A stretch of DNA of 64,000 nt from Paraliobacillus zengyii (lineage in GTDB: Bacteria > Bacillota > Bacilli > Bacillales > Amphibacillaceae). The notes under the pieces are model-generated. The model was not told the origin of the DNA and did no database searches. It saw only the letters and a program-made list of their open reading frames with translations. Below, in pieces: positions 18,922-27,784 of this stretch (within the stretch, counting starts at the first letter, position 1; each line of letters begins with the position of its first letter). The stretch spans positions 2,811,501 to 2,875,500 of the forward strand of contig NZ_CP029797.1 in NCBI RefSeq assembly GCF_003268595.1, read 5' to 3'. The position numbers and the translations under genes were made by a program.

Positions 18922-19067
18922 TAAAAACAGAACAATAAGGATATAAAATCATGTAAAAACAAGAGGTCTTGTTTTTAAACCTTCTCTACTACCATGTCCC
19001 CACTAATCCTGCAATGAGTAATAATGAAATCGAAGCGATCTGAAAACTTCAAGCAATTTATTTTAGT

Positions 19068-19661
19068 TTAATTTTGAATCACTAAATCAGCTCTTTCTAA
19101 TGGTGAAACTCTTCTCATATAATGGTCTTCTGCTTTCCAGTATCTCTTTTCAAATTTTTCGATATTACTTTGTGTTACATCACTTTCACGATTAAATCTC
19201 TTTTCTCTTGAACAATCCAAATAAACCATAAAATCGTAGAAATGTCTCCACTCTTTTCGTTGTAAAAATACGCCTTCGATTATAATTAGACAAGTATCAG
19301 GTATTTTAACTGTCTGTAATTTTTGTTTATCAGAACTATAATCATAAGTTAGTAAGTTTAGTTCATTCGTTTTTTTTAGTCTGTTGAATAAATTCTCTTT
19401 GAGCCCCTCTATATCCCATTGCAAATGGTAATACTCATACCACTCATCATCGCCAGTGTTATAGCGCCTTTTTCTTTCTACAATGTAATCATCTATATGA
19501 AAAATACAAACCGAAATGTTTTTTTCCTGAATATACTGTTCAATGTATCTTACAAATGTTGTTTTCCCTGAACGAATTAATCCATCTATTCCAAGAACAA
19601 CTTTTTTACCTTGTTCAACTTTAGGGATTTCCTTCAATATATTTACTATTTTGTCTTCCAA
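19068..19661 (-). CDS. P-loop kinase of the uridine kinase-like type
   Basis: The product has about 197 residues. Walker A GIDGLIRSGKTTF lies near residues 24-36, and an acid-rich motif FHIDDYIVERKRRY follows. The uridine kinase/phosphoribulokinase-like late motif is IIIEGVFLQRKEWRHFYDF, and RREXXX-type Arg residues sit in SREKRFNRESD. These match small nucleoside kinase-like proteins, but the true substrate is unknown. I chose the TTG start at 19661 because GGGGTGG lies seven bases upstream; the frame is open to 19694. The neighbours are unrelated small genes. Base composition is very AT-rich, as across this patchwork region. Confidence 0.75.
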   Translation of the reverse strand: MEDKIVNILKEIPKVEQGKKVVLGIDGLIRSGKTTFVRYIEQYIQEKNISVCIFHIDDYIVERKRRYNTGDDEWYEYYHLQWDIEGLKENLFNRLKKTNELNLLTYDYSSDKQKLQTVKIPDTCLIIIEGVFLQRKEWRHFYDFMVYLDCSREKRFNRESDVTQSNIEKFEKRYWKAEDHYMRRVSPLERADLVIQN

Positions 19662-19747
19662 GCCATTCCCACCCCAATTTAAATATTTCCCCATCTATTA
19701 ACTTACATATTAGCGAAACATCGTACACGCTATCATAATATAAACTA

Positions 19748-20023
19748 CTATTCTGAAATGGTGGAAACAGGTGAATCTTGTTTCTCCCAATTACTTGGCC
19801 CTTCATTCGGTGTGATAAATTTTCTCCAGTATTCACCAGTCTGTTTATCAAAGATGATAATGTTAGATTCATTTGGAGATAAAAATTCATATCTGAACTG
19901 TTCTTGTTCTGTCTTTACTTCTATCTCCTGACTGGAACTTAATGATTGTGAGATAAACCAACTTCCCGCAAGAATACACAAACCTAAAATGATAATGGAT
20001 AAAGACTTTAAATTATTATTCAA
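19748..20023 (-). CDS. Small membrane-anchored protein, unknown
   Basis: This 91-residue protein has one N-terminal membrane helix (about residues 7-26) and a short extracellular part containing FDKQTGEYWRKFITPNEG. The latter resembles the many small Bacillus proteins that report a variable with 'dtqTGevw'-like repeats; no function is known. It starts at TTG with GGGGTGG upstream. The 281 bases upstream of it (20024-20304) show no gene or clear signal. Confidence 0.6.
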   Translation of the reverse strand: MNNNLKSLSIIILGLCILAGSWFISQSLSSSQEIEVKTEQEQFRYEFLSPNESNIIIFDKQTGEYWRKFITPNEGPSNWEKQDSPVSTISE

Positions 20024-20304
20024 AATATTCCACCCCTTAATAATATGTATTATTCAATTAACCTACTGAGTTACTTCAACAACTTTTTGTTCGCCAAATT
20101 ATCTACCCATATATAAATCTAATTATTTATTTGTCTATTTCATTTTACATTAACGCTCTTCTACTAAACCCACTAAGTATTCAAACACTGTTAGACACAT
20201 AGTTATTTTAAATTAAAATCCTCTTAAATCCATTAAATGAAAGATAGGGATGCTGTTATCGATAATCCCTTGTTTAACTATTACATCCGTTAATGTAATA
20301 AGAC

Positions 20305-20829
20305 TCAAAGTTCTATCCAATATCTATTTATAATATTTCCATCTTCCTCTGTAAAATCTGAGTCAGGAATACCTCCACTCTTAAGTATTGTTTTGAATGA
20401 ACCTACATTATCATGATCACAAACTACTAAAGCTTTTTTTATACCCAATTCTTTTGCTTTTATAAGAGATAAAGCCAATAATCTTGTTGCAAAGCCTTTT
20501 CTTCTTTCTGAAGGACGGATACCGTAACCAATATGTCCGCCACTTTCTAACAGAATATTTGTTAATTGGTGCCTTATATTAACTGCCCCAATAATTACAT
20601 TCATATCGTTTATTAACCAATATGTTGAATGAGAAACCCACCCTTTTGGAAGGTTAGTAGCACTTTCATTATCTTCTAAAGAAGATACCATACTCTCAAA
20701 GTTTGAAGGGTCATTTTGAATAACCCAAGGTACCATATTTTCACCACTATCTAGCCACTCGCTATAAAAATTGAGATACTCTTCCTTTAAATTCACTGTT
20801 GGTTTAACTAAATACAAACTATATCCCAT
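20305..20829 (-). CDS. GNAT-family N-acetyltransferase
   Basis: This 174-residue protein starts MGYSLYLVKPTVNLKEEY behind GAGGAG. The acetyl-CoA binding loop is visible as IRPSERRKGFATRLL (about 115-130), preceded by the beta-4 strand GGHIGYGIRP. The C-terminus has VCDHDNVGSFKTILKSGG, typical of acetyltransferases acting on small molecules or antibiotics. The substrate is unknown. The frame stays open upstream to 20895 without a better ribosome site. Confidence 0.82.
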   Translation of the reverse strand: MGYSLYLVKPTVNLKEEYLNFYSEWLDSGENMVPWVIQNDPSNFESMVSSLEDNESATNLPKGWVSHSTYWLINDMNVIIGAVNIRHQLTNILLESGGHIGYGIRPSERRKGFATRLLALSLIKAKELGIKKALVVCDHDNVGSFKTILKSGGIPDSDFTEEDGNIINRYWIEL

Positions 20830-20984
20830 TGAACAATCTCCTCGTCTTATTAACTCCACTTCAGCATAGTCAGAACACGCTTCTTTGTTCAACAAACCTG
20901 CTACGTCAGCTCAACAAGCAATTAGAGCTGCGACATCAACAGCACCTTGTTCCACTAAACAACCAATTTCTTTAACAGGAGTTT

Positions 20985-21449
20985 TTAACATTTATACTCC
21001 ATCTTTAGAAACTCGAATGTACTTCCATTTGTATCTTGCATAAAAGTCTCTATACCTTGAAATCCGACCTTTCTATATAACTTTATTGCTCTTTGATTAA
21101 AAGTTGCAACTGATAATGTGATTTTTTTAGGTTTAATTTCAGATTGAATAAAGTTAATACCTGCCCTCAAAAACTCTGCACCATTGCTTTGTCCAGTTAA
21201 ATCAGGTCTCATTCCTAAACCAATATCACAAGTTGTGACGGCAACTTTACTAAAACTTAAGAACGCAACCAATTCATTTTCTTTTGTTACAGCAAATGTT
21301 GATTTCCCTCGCTCTTCTGGGTTTAAAAATTCAGCTAAATCTTCTTCATCAGATTCCATATTATAAAATGAATATTCGCCTTCATAATGCCAGTTAAATG
21401 CAATATTTTCTGCTTGCTTTTGTGTCATGACACTAAATTCATAAGCCAT
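20985..21449 (-). CDS. GNAT-family N-acetyltransferase (RimI-like)
   Basis: This 154-residue protein fits the GNAT fold: N-terminal strand and helix (MTQKQAENIAFNWHYEGEYS), central strand DIGLGMRPDLTGQSNGAEFL with the CoA-binding loop, and C-terminal LSVATFNQRAIKLYRKVGF, a hallmark of RimI-like acetyltransferases. GGAGAA lies before the ATG. It is the second GNAT within 1.2 kb; the two share little sequence and are probably unrelated arrivals in the same accessory region. Confidence 0.85.
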   Translation of the reverse strand: MAYEFSVMTQKQAENIAFNWHYEGEYSFYNMESDEEDLAEFLNPEERGKSTFAVTKENELVAFLSFSKVAVTTCDIGLGMRPDLTGQSNGAEFLRAGINFIQSEIKPKKITLSVATFNQRAIKLYRKVGFQGIETFMQDTNGSTFEFLKMEYKC

Positions 21450-21573
21450 TTTAATTCTCCATCGTTTCTAAATATATTTTCTCTCCTTGTTCAACTCTGC
21501 GGTTCGTTAGTCCACTACAGCTTTTCCAGTATCGCTCACGTTTGTTAAATAAAACTATATCAACTTCTTTTTA

Positions 21574-21888
21574 TTAATTCGATTCATAATCAGTACGGTA
21601 TTTGGATTTAAATTTAGCAATGAAAGGAAATAAAATTGAGGGAATGCCTATTGATATTAATACCGCCAATAAATAATAAACAAATGAGGTATATAAAAAC
21701 CCTTCTATTAAAAATAACGTTAATGAAAGTATCACTAGCATCATCAAAAACACGATGACCTTTGAAGAAGTTTCTATAAAATGTTCTGTATCACATTCCT
21801 TGCAATTCATAGGTTGATTATTTCCGATTTGGGATTTGTAAATTTGGCTCCAGCTAAATTTAATTAAACATTTCTCGCACCTTTGCAC
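21574..21888 (-). CDS. TIGR04104-type CXXC-20-CXXC membrane protein
   Basis: This 104-residue protein begins with a small zinc-binding motif: CEKC (residues 4-7), then SWSQIYKSQIGNN, then CKEC (about 29-32), the spacing of the cxxc_20_cxxc family common in Bacillus. Two membrane helices follow (about 44-64 and 68-90) with a basic tail. It starts at GTG with a G-rich site upstream. The function of the family is unknown. Confidence 0.75.
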   Translation of the reverse strand: MQRCEKCLIKFSWSQIYKSQIGNNQPMNCKECDTEHFIETSSKVIVFLMMLVILSLTLFLIEGFLYTSFVYYLLAVLISIGIPSILFPFIAKFKSKYRTDYESN

Positions 21889-22000
21889 AGTAGAACTACC
21901 CCCACTCCTTTAAAATTAACTTGCGTATTTGTTTTACAATGTTAATGTTGAATTGTACTCTATAGCGATACTGAAAAAAACTTCCAAAAATACGAGAAAC

Positions 22001-22531
22001 CTATTCTAAGAAAAACTCTAAAAAGGTAATAACGTAATATGCAAAGAAGAAGTTCAGTGCCTGCATCACTAAGAAAACAACGAAAATAATTATAAAGTTT
22101 CTCATAGTTGATTGTCTTATTTGTAGATAGTAACCTATTCCCCATATAACATAAATGAGCATGATTTGTATGTGTTCTGCTAGGTAGGGATCTTGTTGTG
22201 GAACGAAATGCTGTCCGAAAACCGAAAAGAAGCCTAAAACTAATAAAATAACAAGTAATATAAAATTTGTTATATGAATTACTTTTCTAATAATTCGAGA
22301 ATTGTTTAATATAATTCCTACGATCATTTCAAGAACCGCAAGCACCAATGCACATATCATAATTATAAATTCCATTTGAAACACATTGAAAAGTAATAAC
22401 AAAACTACCAAAACAAAATGGACAACTGCAGAAATATATAAACCTATCGTTTTTTTAGAAAATACGCTATAAATCGCATAGACTAATCCCACCAATGCTA
22501 TTCCTGCAATCCAAACAGCCCAAGACGTCAC
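22001..22531 (-). CDS. Multi-pass membrane protein, unknown
   Basis: The 176-residue product is almost all hydrophobic, with six predicted helices (about 5-22, 28-48, 50-72, 80-102, 115-132, 140-172). It starts at GTG with AAGGAGG upstream. No conserved motif is recognised. It is alone between the zinc-motif protein and a 618-base gap. Confidence 0.65.
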   Translation of the reverse strand: MTSWAVWIAGIALVGLVYAIYSVFSKKTIGLYISAVVHFVLVVLLLLFNVFQMEFIIMICALVLAVLEMIVGIILNNSRIIRKVIHITNFILLVILLVLGFFSVFGQHFVPQQDPYLAEHIQIMLIYVIWGIGYYLQIRQSTMRNFIIIFVVFLVMQALNFFFAYYVITFLEFFLE

Positions 22532-22831
22532 TCAAAACTCCTCCTTATAGCTATCCTTTGATTACAATTTTCAACAACCCAACAATTCCTCATATCTATA
22601 CCATACCAGAAACTTAAAAGTTTTTGCTGTTATATTCCATTAATATGTAAATATTCAATTCAAACAAAAACATGGGTGTCCCAAATTCCTTTCAACTCAG
22701 GGAATTAAAGAATACTTAGCTTGATCTAGCGAAAGATTAAAACCATCAATGTTTCACACCATATTCGTTTTATTCAGTCTATTTTTATTATTTAAATGAG
22801 GAAGGACATAATCGATATTTAAACTTAAAAC

Positions 22832-22939
22832 AAAACTATAGCAAAGGCATTAGCAGTGATCTTAAGCTGGGCACTATACGGAGCGTTAATTATTGGATGC
22901 AACATCAAATGCAAAAAGATATGGAGGGATGTAAACTAA
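22832..22939 (+). pseudogene. Relic resembling the C-terminus of a TetR/AcrR regulator
   Basis: Thirty-five codons end at TAA 22937-22939 and read KTIAKALAVILSWALYGA. The pattern of a hydrophobic helix with SWALYG is common in the C-terminal domain of TetR/AcrR regulators. An in-frame stop lies six bases upstream of this stretch, and there is no start codon or HTH, so it would be a decayed fragment. The call rests on a short match from memory. Confidence 0.35.
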
Positions 22940-22984
22940 TATAGGTTTTTTATGAAATCTAACTATTTTCATTTCTAAATATAA

Positions 22985-23012
22985 AAGAGCCTGTTTTTTA
23001 AAACAGACTCTT
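22985..23012 (-). terminator. Possible terminator downstream of the FNR-like reductase gene
   Basis: Arms AAGAG-C-CTGTTT and AAACAG-A-CTCTT (one internal mismatch) are followed on the minus strand by TTTATATTT. It lies about 138 bases after the stop of the reductase gene. Confidence 0.5.
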
Positions 23013-23149
23013 AAGAGTATTTTCGGACACTTCCATCTTCCACAATTCTGCTAGAAGCAATTGCTCTCATTCTGATATCGCACCAATTAATTGAACATCT
23101 ATTTAGGGGTTATCATTAAAAATATCTCGGGTTAAACTTACAAGATTAA

Positions 23150-23848
23150 TCATAAAAAATTAGGCAGTTGTTGTTCATGCTTATCGAGCATAATCTGTTC
23201 TGGGTTGATGCCTTGCTCACGTAGTACTTCAATATTTTGGACAAGGAATTCGTCACTACCGACAATATAAAAGTGTCCATCCTTGTCTGAAGCGAGATTT
23301 TTCACTTCTTCATAGAAGTCTTTACGGTTGTCGACGAACCGTGACGTAAAATTCTTCTCAGATGCGGTTTTAAAAATGTTAGTGAATAAGAAATCTTTTG
23401 ATGAATCGATGTTCAAGGAATGAATTTGATTAACGTTGTCTTGATGTTCGAAATAGTTTAGTACAAGCGGTCTAAAAGTCGCCAAGCCGACTCCTGATGA
23501 TAGCAGGTACACATTTTTGTCTTCTCTTTTAAGCGGTATATTTGAATGCGTTTTAAAGATTGCAACTTCATCGCCGACTTTAAGATTTCTTAAAATCGCT
23601 TTAAACTCAGAACACTGCTCTTTAATACGTGTTGTGATTCCAATTAAATTTTCGTTCGGTAAAGTGGAGATTGACATATGGCGAATTAGGCTGCGGTTTG
23701 GTTTTTCTCCTGCATTAAAACCTTCCAGTGCGAAGTGGATGTGTGCTCCCTCTTCCCATGTATAGTCTTTCGGACAGTCGAGTAGGTACGTTTTCACCTC
23801 AGCCGCTTCTTCAATGATCTTATTTATTTTAGTCCAGTATATTTGCAT
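23150..23848 (-). CDS. FAD/NAD-binding oxidoreductase of the ferredoxin-NADP reductase type
   Basis: This 232-residue protein has the FNR-like two-domain plan. The N-terminal flavin domain has the RHMSIST strand (about residues 56-62), corresponding to the FAD-binding RxYS motif. The NAD(P)-binding half starts at VYLLSSGVGLATFRPLVL, and the C-terminal strand is HFYIVGSDEFLVQN. There is no [2Fe-2S] domain. It probably passes electrons between NAD(P)H and an unknown carrier. AAGGGGA lies before the ATG. No partner is encoded nearby. Confidence 0.82.
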   Translation of the reverse strand: MQIYWTKINKIIEEAAEVKTYLLDCPKDYTWEEGAHIHFALEGFNAGEKPNRSLIRHMSISTLPNENLIGITTRIKEQCSEFKAILRNLKVGDEVAIFKTHSNIPLKREDKNVYLLSSGVGLATFRPLVLNYFEHQDNVNQIHSLNIDSSKDFLFTNIFKTASEKNFTSRFVDNRKDFYEEVKNLASDKDGHFYIVGSDEFLVQNIEVLREQGINPEQIMLDKHEQQLPNFL

Positions 23849-23975
23849 GATATATTCCCCTTTATTATACGTATTGTTACTATTTAATGTACACTAATTA
23901 ATAACTATTATCAATTAAAGGGATCTTCCTTTACACAACTAGCCATCGGAAAAATTATAGTTTACGAGAAGCCTT

Positions 23976-25346
23976 TTATTTTGTAATCTTTTTCATCTCT
24001 TCTAGCATCTGACTAACATCATCTTTTAAGACTAAGAAGTCTACTACTTCGTCAACAAATACAGCGTAATGTGTTTCATCATATGGCACAAATGCGACGT
24101 TAACTTCTTTTTGTTGATCATTTTCTATATTTATGACATATGTCAACTCTATTTCTGGATCTTGATAAGTGACATCATCCTTAGCTACTTTATCCACCTT
24201 CAAACCCGCTACAAACTTATACGCATCACGAAATGTATCTTCGTCTAATATTTTGTCATCTAAACGAAAAGTAGAAGCAATTTCCTCTTCACCCTCCGCG
24301 TTTATTTCCGTAGTATGTTCCATCATAATAGCAGCCGAAATTTCTGCGGACTCTATTTTTAGTTGATTCATAACATCTAGAGCAATAATTTTTACATAAC
24401 CATCCAATAGATCAAATGCCTGATAGCTATATAAATCTAATAACTGATTATTAATCGTAAAAACAGTTGATTTACCGTCTAACATAGCATAATAATTACC
24501 ACCAGCAGCTGGATCACCAATTATTATTTTTTCTGTTTTTTCAGCTGACCCTAACGTTATTGTGAAATCTGCTTCATCTAATCCATATTCGCTCAAATCA
24601 GTTGGATTGGTGGAAACTAGTTCAGTCATTTCAAATTGATCAATTGCATAAATCATATCTGACATTTTAGAGTATGCTGCGTTATAATATCCACTATAAG
24701 GCACATGCACATACCATCCCGTTATGTTTGCACGTGATTCTTCTTCAGGATAAGGAGCATCATTTGTAAGTTCTATTGTTTCTGCTCCATTATCTATCGT
24801 CATCTTATTAACTGTTTCAGATGTAATCGTAATAATTTGATTATCTGTGTAACCTTGCTTTTGTAATGGCAACGTTTCAATTAATGTGCTTGCAACAAGA
24901 TAGATGGTACCCGCATTTTGATTCTCTACGTAATAAGCGGAACCTGCTGCATTTAAATCACCGATTGTCCATGTTTCTTCTGTATCTTTATCCGAATAGC
25001 CAACCTTCAACTTAATTTGTGGAAAATCTAATCCGACATCCTTTTTCTTCACATCTACTTTTTCACCTTCTAAGCTAAATAAGGTTGTTAAAGCACTCTG
25101 TATTTTTTCTTGATCTGCAGCTTGTTGACTATCTTTAATCGTCCATGTTTCTTCTTCAACCTTTTCTAAGGTAACCGTGTTATCCATTTGTATTGTTACT
25201 TGATCTACCTTTTCACTCTCTGTAATCAAAATTTCAGGTGATTGCTTAATTCCATTGGCAACTTTTTCTTGATCAGTTAAAAAAAACAATAGCACGGCCA
25301 AACCAATTATCACGATGCTGATTATCAGTAGATACTTACGTTTCAT
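23976..25346 (-). CDS. DUF4340 domain protein, membrane-anchored
   Basis: This 456-residue protein has one N-terminal membrane helix (about 5-23) and an extracellular beta-rich DUF4340 region. Elements repeat: VTIQMDNTVTLEKVEEETWTI near the N-terminus and TEKIIIGDPAAGGNYYAML in the middle. DUF4340 proteins are usually encoded with GldF/GldG-like ABC-2 transporters; no such transporter is seen here, so this one is an orphan or linked by a different operon. TGAGGT lies before the ATG. It lies downstream of the YesL-like gene with a 114-base gap and no strong terminator, so read-through from the sensory operon is possible. Confidence 0.8.
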   Translation of the reverse strand: MKRKYLLIISIVIIGLAVLLFFLTDQEKVANGIKQSPEILITESEKVDQVTIQMDNTVTLEKVEEETWTIKDSQQAADQEKIQSALTTLFSLEGEKVDVKKKDVGLDFPQIKLKVGYSDKDTEETWTIGDLNAAGSAYYVENQNAGTIYLVASTLIETLPLQKQGYTDNQIITITSETVNKMTIDNGAETIELTNDAPYPEEESRANITGWYVHVPYSGYYNAAYSKMSDMIYAIDQFEMTELVSTNPTDLSEYGLDEADFTITLGSAEKTEKIIIGDPAAGGNYYAMLDGKSTVFTINNQLLDLYSYQAFDLLDGYVKIIALDVMNQLKIESAEISAAIMMEHTTEINAEGEEEIASTFRLDDKILDEDTFRDAYKFVAGLKVDKVAKDDVTYQDPEIELTYVINIENDQQKEVNVAFVPYDETHYAVFVDEVVDFLVLKDDVSQMLEEMKKITK

Positions 25347-25460
25347 GATAAAAACCTCACAGACTGTTATTTATTTACTAGTTTAATCAATTTTATAATA
25401 CCAATTTAGTCACCACTTATATTCCAAACCATCTATTTTATGAGTGGTTTGATATTGTAA

Positions 25461-26135
25461 TTATGAAATTGACTCAGTTGATAAATCAATTTCCATTTGT
25501 TTAAGTGGGCGTTGAATATTAAACATGATGAAAAAACAGGTTATGCTCATTAAGAAAAGGATAAAAATACTTGGGACTGCATAATAGATAATTCCTAGTG
25601 CAACAATGGTTGTCATATTTAATAAGGTAGTTTTAAAAAAACGGAAATTCGCATAAAACGAAACTAGAAACAAATTTTTTATTTTCACTTCAAAACGTGT
25701 CATAAGTGGTAACGCATAAAGCATAATTGCTACATTTACCAAGATAAACACTAAAAATATTGGAGATAATAGTGAAAAGTATAAATTTCCATAATGAATA
25801 TCGATAATTAGAATAGTTATAACAGACCATTGTATTAGCCAATACTTCATTGTTACCTTGAAGTTAGTACCATAAAAATGCCAATAATCCTTTGTTGGTT
25901 GAATAACCTTATCTTTCACTAATTTATCCATAGTTGCTAATAAAGCAGTAATTGAAGGACCAAAAGGGAGAATAGCTACATAAAACAAAAGAATGTTTTC
26001 TATTGTAAACTCGACAAAGTAAAACGCGAAAACGAATAGGCTATTCGCTATAAAAAAATAAAAATTAGTGACTAAAAATGCATAAATATAAGTAATCACA
26101 TTATATATTGGTCTATCTATAATTGAATTTGCCAC
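25461..26135 (-). CDS. YesL-like membrane protein (DUF624)
   Basis: This 224-residue protein has about five membrane helices and the DUF624 pattern LLFYVAILPFGPSITALLATMDKLVKDK (about residues 50-77). It starts at GTG with GGGGGAT upstream, 19 bases after the response regulator. In B. subtilis, yesL lies with the yesMN two-component genes and a sugar ABC transporter; the same L-M-N trio occurs here. The YesL role is unknown; it may modulate the transporter or kinase. Confidence 0.87.
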   Translation of the reverse strand: MANSIIDRPIYNVITYIYAFLVTNFYFFIANSLFVFAFYFVEFTIENILLFYVAILPFGPSITALLATMDKLVKDKVIQPTKDYWHFYGTNFKVTMKYWLIQWSVITILIIDIHYGNLYFSLLSPIFLVFILVNVAIMLYALPLMTRFEVKIKNLFLVSFYANFRFFKTTLLNMTTIVALGIIYYAVPSIFILFLMSITCFFIMFNIQRPLKQMEIDLSTESIS

Positions 26136-26154
26136 TTTTATCCCCCACTAGTCT

Positions 26155-27672
26155 TTATAAAATTGAACGTTCTTTTCTACTTTCTTTTTGATACTCTTTA
26201 GGACTCATCCCTACATGTTTCTTGAATTTTTTATAAAAATAATCCATATTACTGTAGCCAACTAAATCCGATACTTTATATACTTTATAATCTTGTTTCA
26301 CTAGCAATTGTTTAGCTTTTGCAATCCTAATCTTATCTAGATAGGTATGAAAGTGCTCACCTGTGTGGATTTTAAACTTCTTCCCTAAATAAGAGCTGTT
26401 ATAATTAAATAAATTAGCTAAAACTTTTAAATTTAAATCCTGATAATAATATTGTTGTGTATAATTTAATATCTTTTTCATATTGTCTTCAGCAGATAAA
26501 GAAAATCCATTGATTTGTTTTGCAAGTAACCAAAGTCTTAATTCAATAACATTAAACAACTCTTGGATATTGTTTGTCTGGTAAACTTGTTTAACAAATG
26601 GCTCTTTTTCTCCTATTTGCAAGTCTTGATAAGTTTTTGACATTTCCTTCATTATTTCTGATACAAATTCAATCATTTCTGCCTGAATTCGACTTTTTTC
26701 AAATTTTGCGAGTTGATAATACCGAATGAGTACTTTTGATTGTTCTTCTAATTTGTTTCTATCTTTGAATTCTAAAGAACGAATAATGATGGAAGAGATT
26801 TGGTTATAATCGGGTTCTGCTATTCTTTCATTATCAAGTATCGAATACGTCAAATATGGCGTATCTCCAAAACAATAAGCAAGTTTGTCAATTTGGTCTA
26901 TTTGTCGAAGTGCTAAGCCAATTTCACTAAGAGATTGAAAAGAATTTGCTAGATAACCTTTAATTGGATTAGTAACAAGCTCCTGGATTTTATCGTTAAA
27001 AAGTGTAAGATAGGCTATTACTTCCTGCTCCTCACAGGAAATACATAATAAATAAATCGCCCGATCTTTCCAAATTAACTTCACTTTTTGTGTTTCATAT
27101 GGTTTTAAAATTTCTTTTATTTCTTGCTTTTTCATGTCTTCATCAGCATGTAAAACAGCTAAATGAAAGTGATCTGGGCTTATTTCCATAAGATTTTGTA
27201 TCTGCCTATCATCCGCTCTTCCTTCAATTACGGATTTCCACCTTTGTTCTTCAGAAAGCTGTTGATACTGTGTTAATTGGGTGTGTATTTTTTTATCATT
27301 CGTTAGGGCAGTCTTAATCTCAGCTAATATCGCAACCAATTCATCTTCATCTATTGGTTTTAGGAGATAAGATTCAATACCTAATTTAATCGACTGTTTT
27401 GCATAAGAGAAACTAGAATAGCCTGATAATACAATAAATTTACACGTGTATCCTTCTTGTTTGGCTTTTTCAATTACTTCTATACCTGACATACCTGGCA
27501 TTCTAATATCTATTAAAACCACTTCTGGCTGATGAATTCGAATCTTATTCAGACCATCACGACCATCTAACCCAACATCACAGATTGTAAAACCATACCG
27601 TTCCCACTCTATTACTTGCCGTAAACCTTCTCTAATTAAAGGTTCATCATCAATTAGCAACACCATAAACAT
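26155..27672 (-). CDS. Response regulator with AraC-type DNA-binding domain (YesN-like)
   Basis: This 505-residue regulator has an N-terminal receiver domain (about 1-120) with acidic pocket DDE (8-10), phospho-acceptor D55 in VVLIDIRMPGMSG and conserved Lys in SYLLKPIDEDEL. A long linker domain (about 130-390) follows, then a C-terminal AraC HTH pair (about 400-500) with LANLFNYNSSYLGKKFKIHTG and VSDLVGYSNMDYFYKKFKKHVG. It pairs with the histidine kinase just upstream. YesN-type regulators sense carbohydrates through the kinase and activate nearby ABC transporter operons, so the importer at 15-19 kb or the glycosidase operons are likely targets. Confidence 0.93.
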   Translation of the reverse strand: MFMVLLIDDEPLIREGLRQVIEWERYGFTICDVGLDGRDGLNKIRIHQPEVVLIDIRMPGMSGIEVIEKAKQEGYTCKFIVLSGYSSFSYAKQSIKLGIESYLLKPIDEDELVAILAEIKTALTNDKKIHTQLTQYQQLSEEQRWKSVIEGRADDRQIQNLMEISPDHFHLAVLHADEDMKKQEIKEILKPYETQKVKLIWKDRAIYLLCISCEEQEVIAYLTLFNDKIQELVTNPIKGYLANSFQSLSEIGLALRQIDQIDKLAYCFGDTPYLTYSILDNERIAEPDYNQISSIIIRSLEFKDRNKLEEQSKVLIRYYQLAKFEKSRIQAEMIEFVSEIMKEMSKTYQDLQIGEKEPFVKQVYQTNNIQELFNVIELRLWLLAKQINGFSLSAEDNMKKILNYTQQYYYQDLNLKVLANLFNYNSSYLGKKFKIHTGEHFHTYLDKIRIAKAKQLLVKQDYKVYKVSDLVGYSNMDYFYKKFKKHVGMSPKEYQKESRKERSIL

Positions 27673-27784
27673 GATAAAACAACCCCTTTATCATTGAATC
27701 GTCACTATATATCTTTTTCTTTCTGAATCCTTTCGCAGATACTAATTCTTTTCAACATACAAACTTGGTGGAAAATGCAATTTT

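Larger units (their letters stand above)
22532..23149. other. 618-base gap with a gene relic and a terminator
   Basis: The gap between the membrane protein and the FNR-like gene holds a hairpin at 22985-23012 (see terminator) and a short plus-strand reading frame at 22832-22939 that looks like a TetR tail. No intact gene is seen. Confidence 0.6.

Noticed and set aside
20830..20984. Cassette-like or attachment-site DNA between the two GNAT genes
   Set aside because: Repeated small words such as TTCAACAA occur, but no pair of matching sites or integrase was found, so an integron-type array is not supported.
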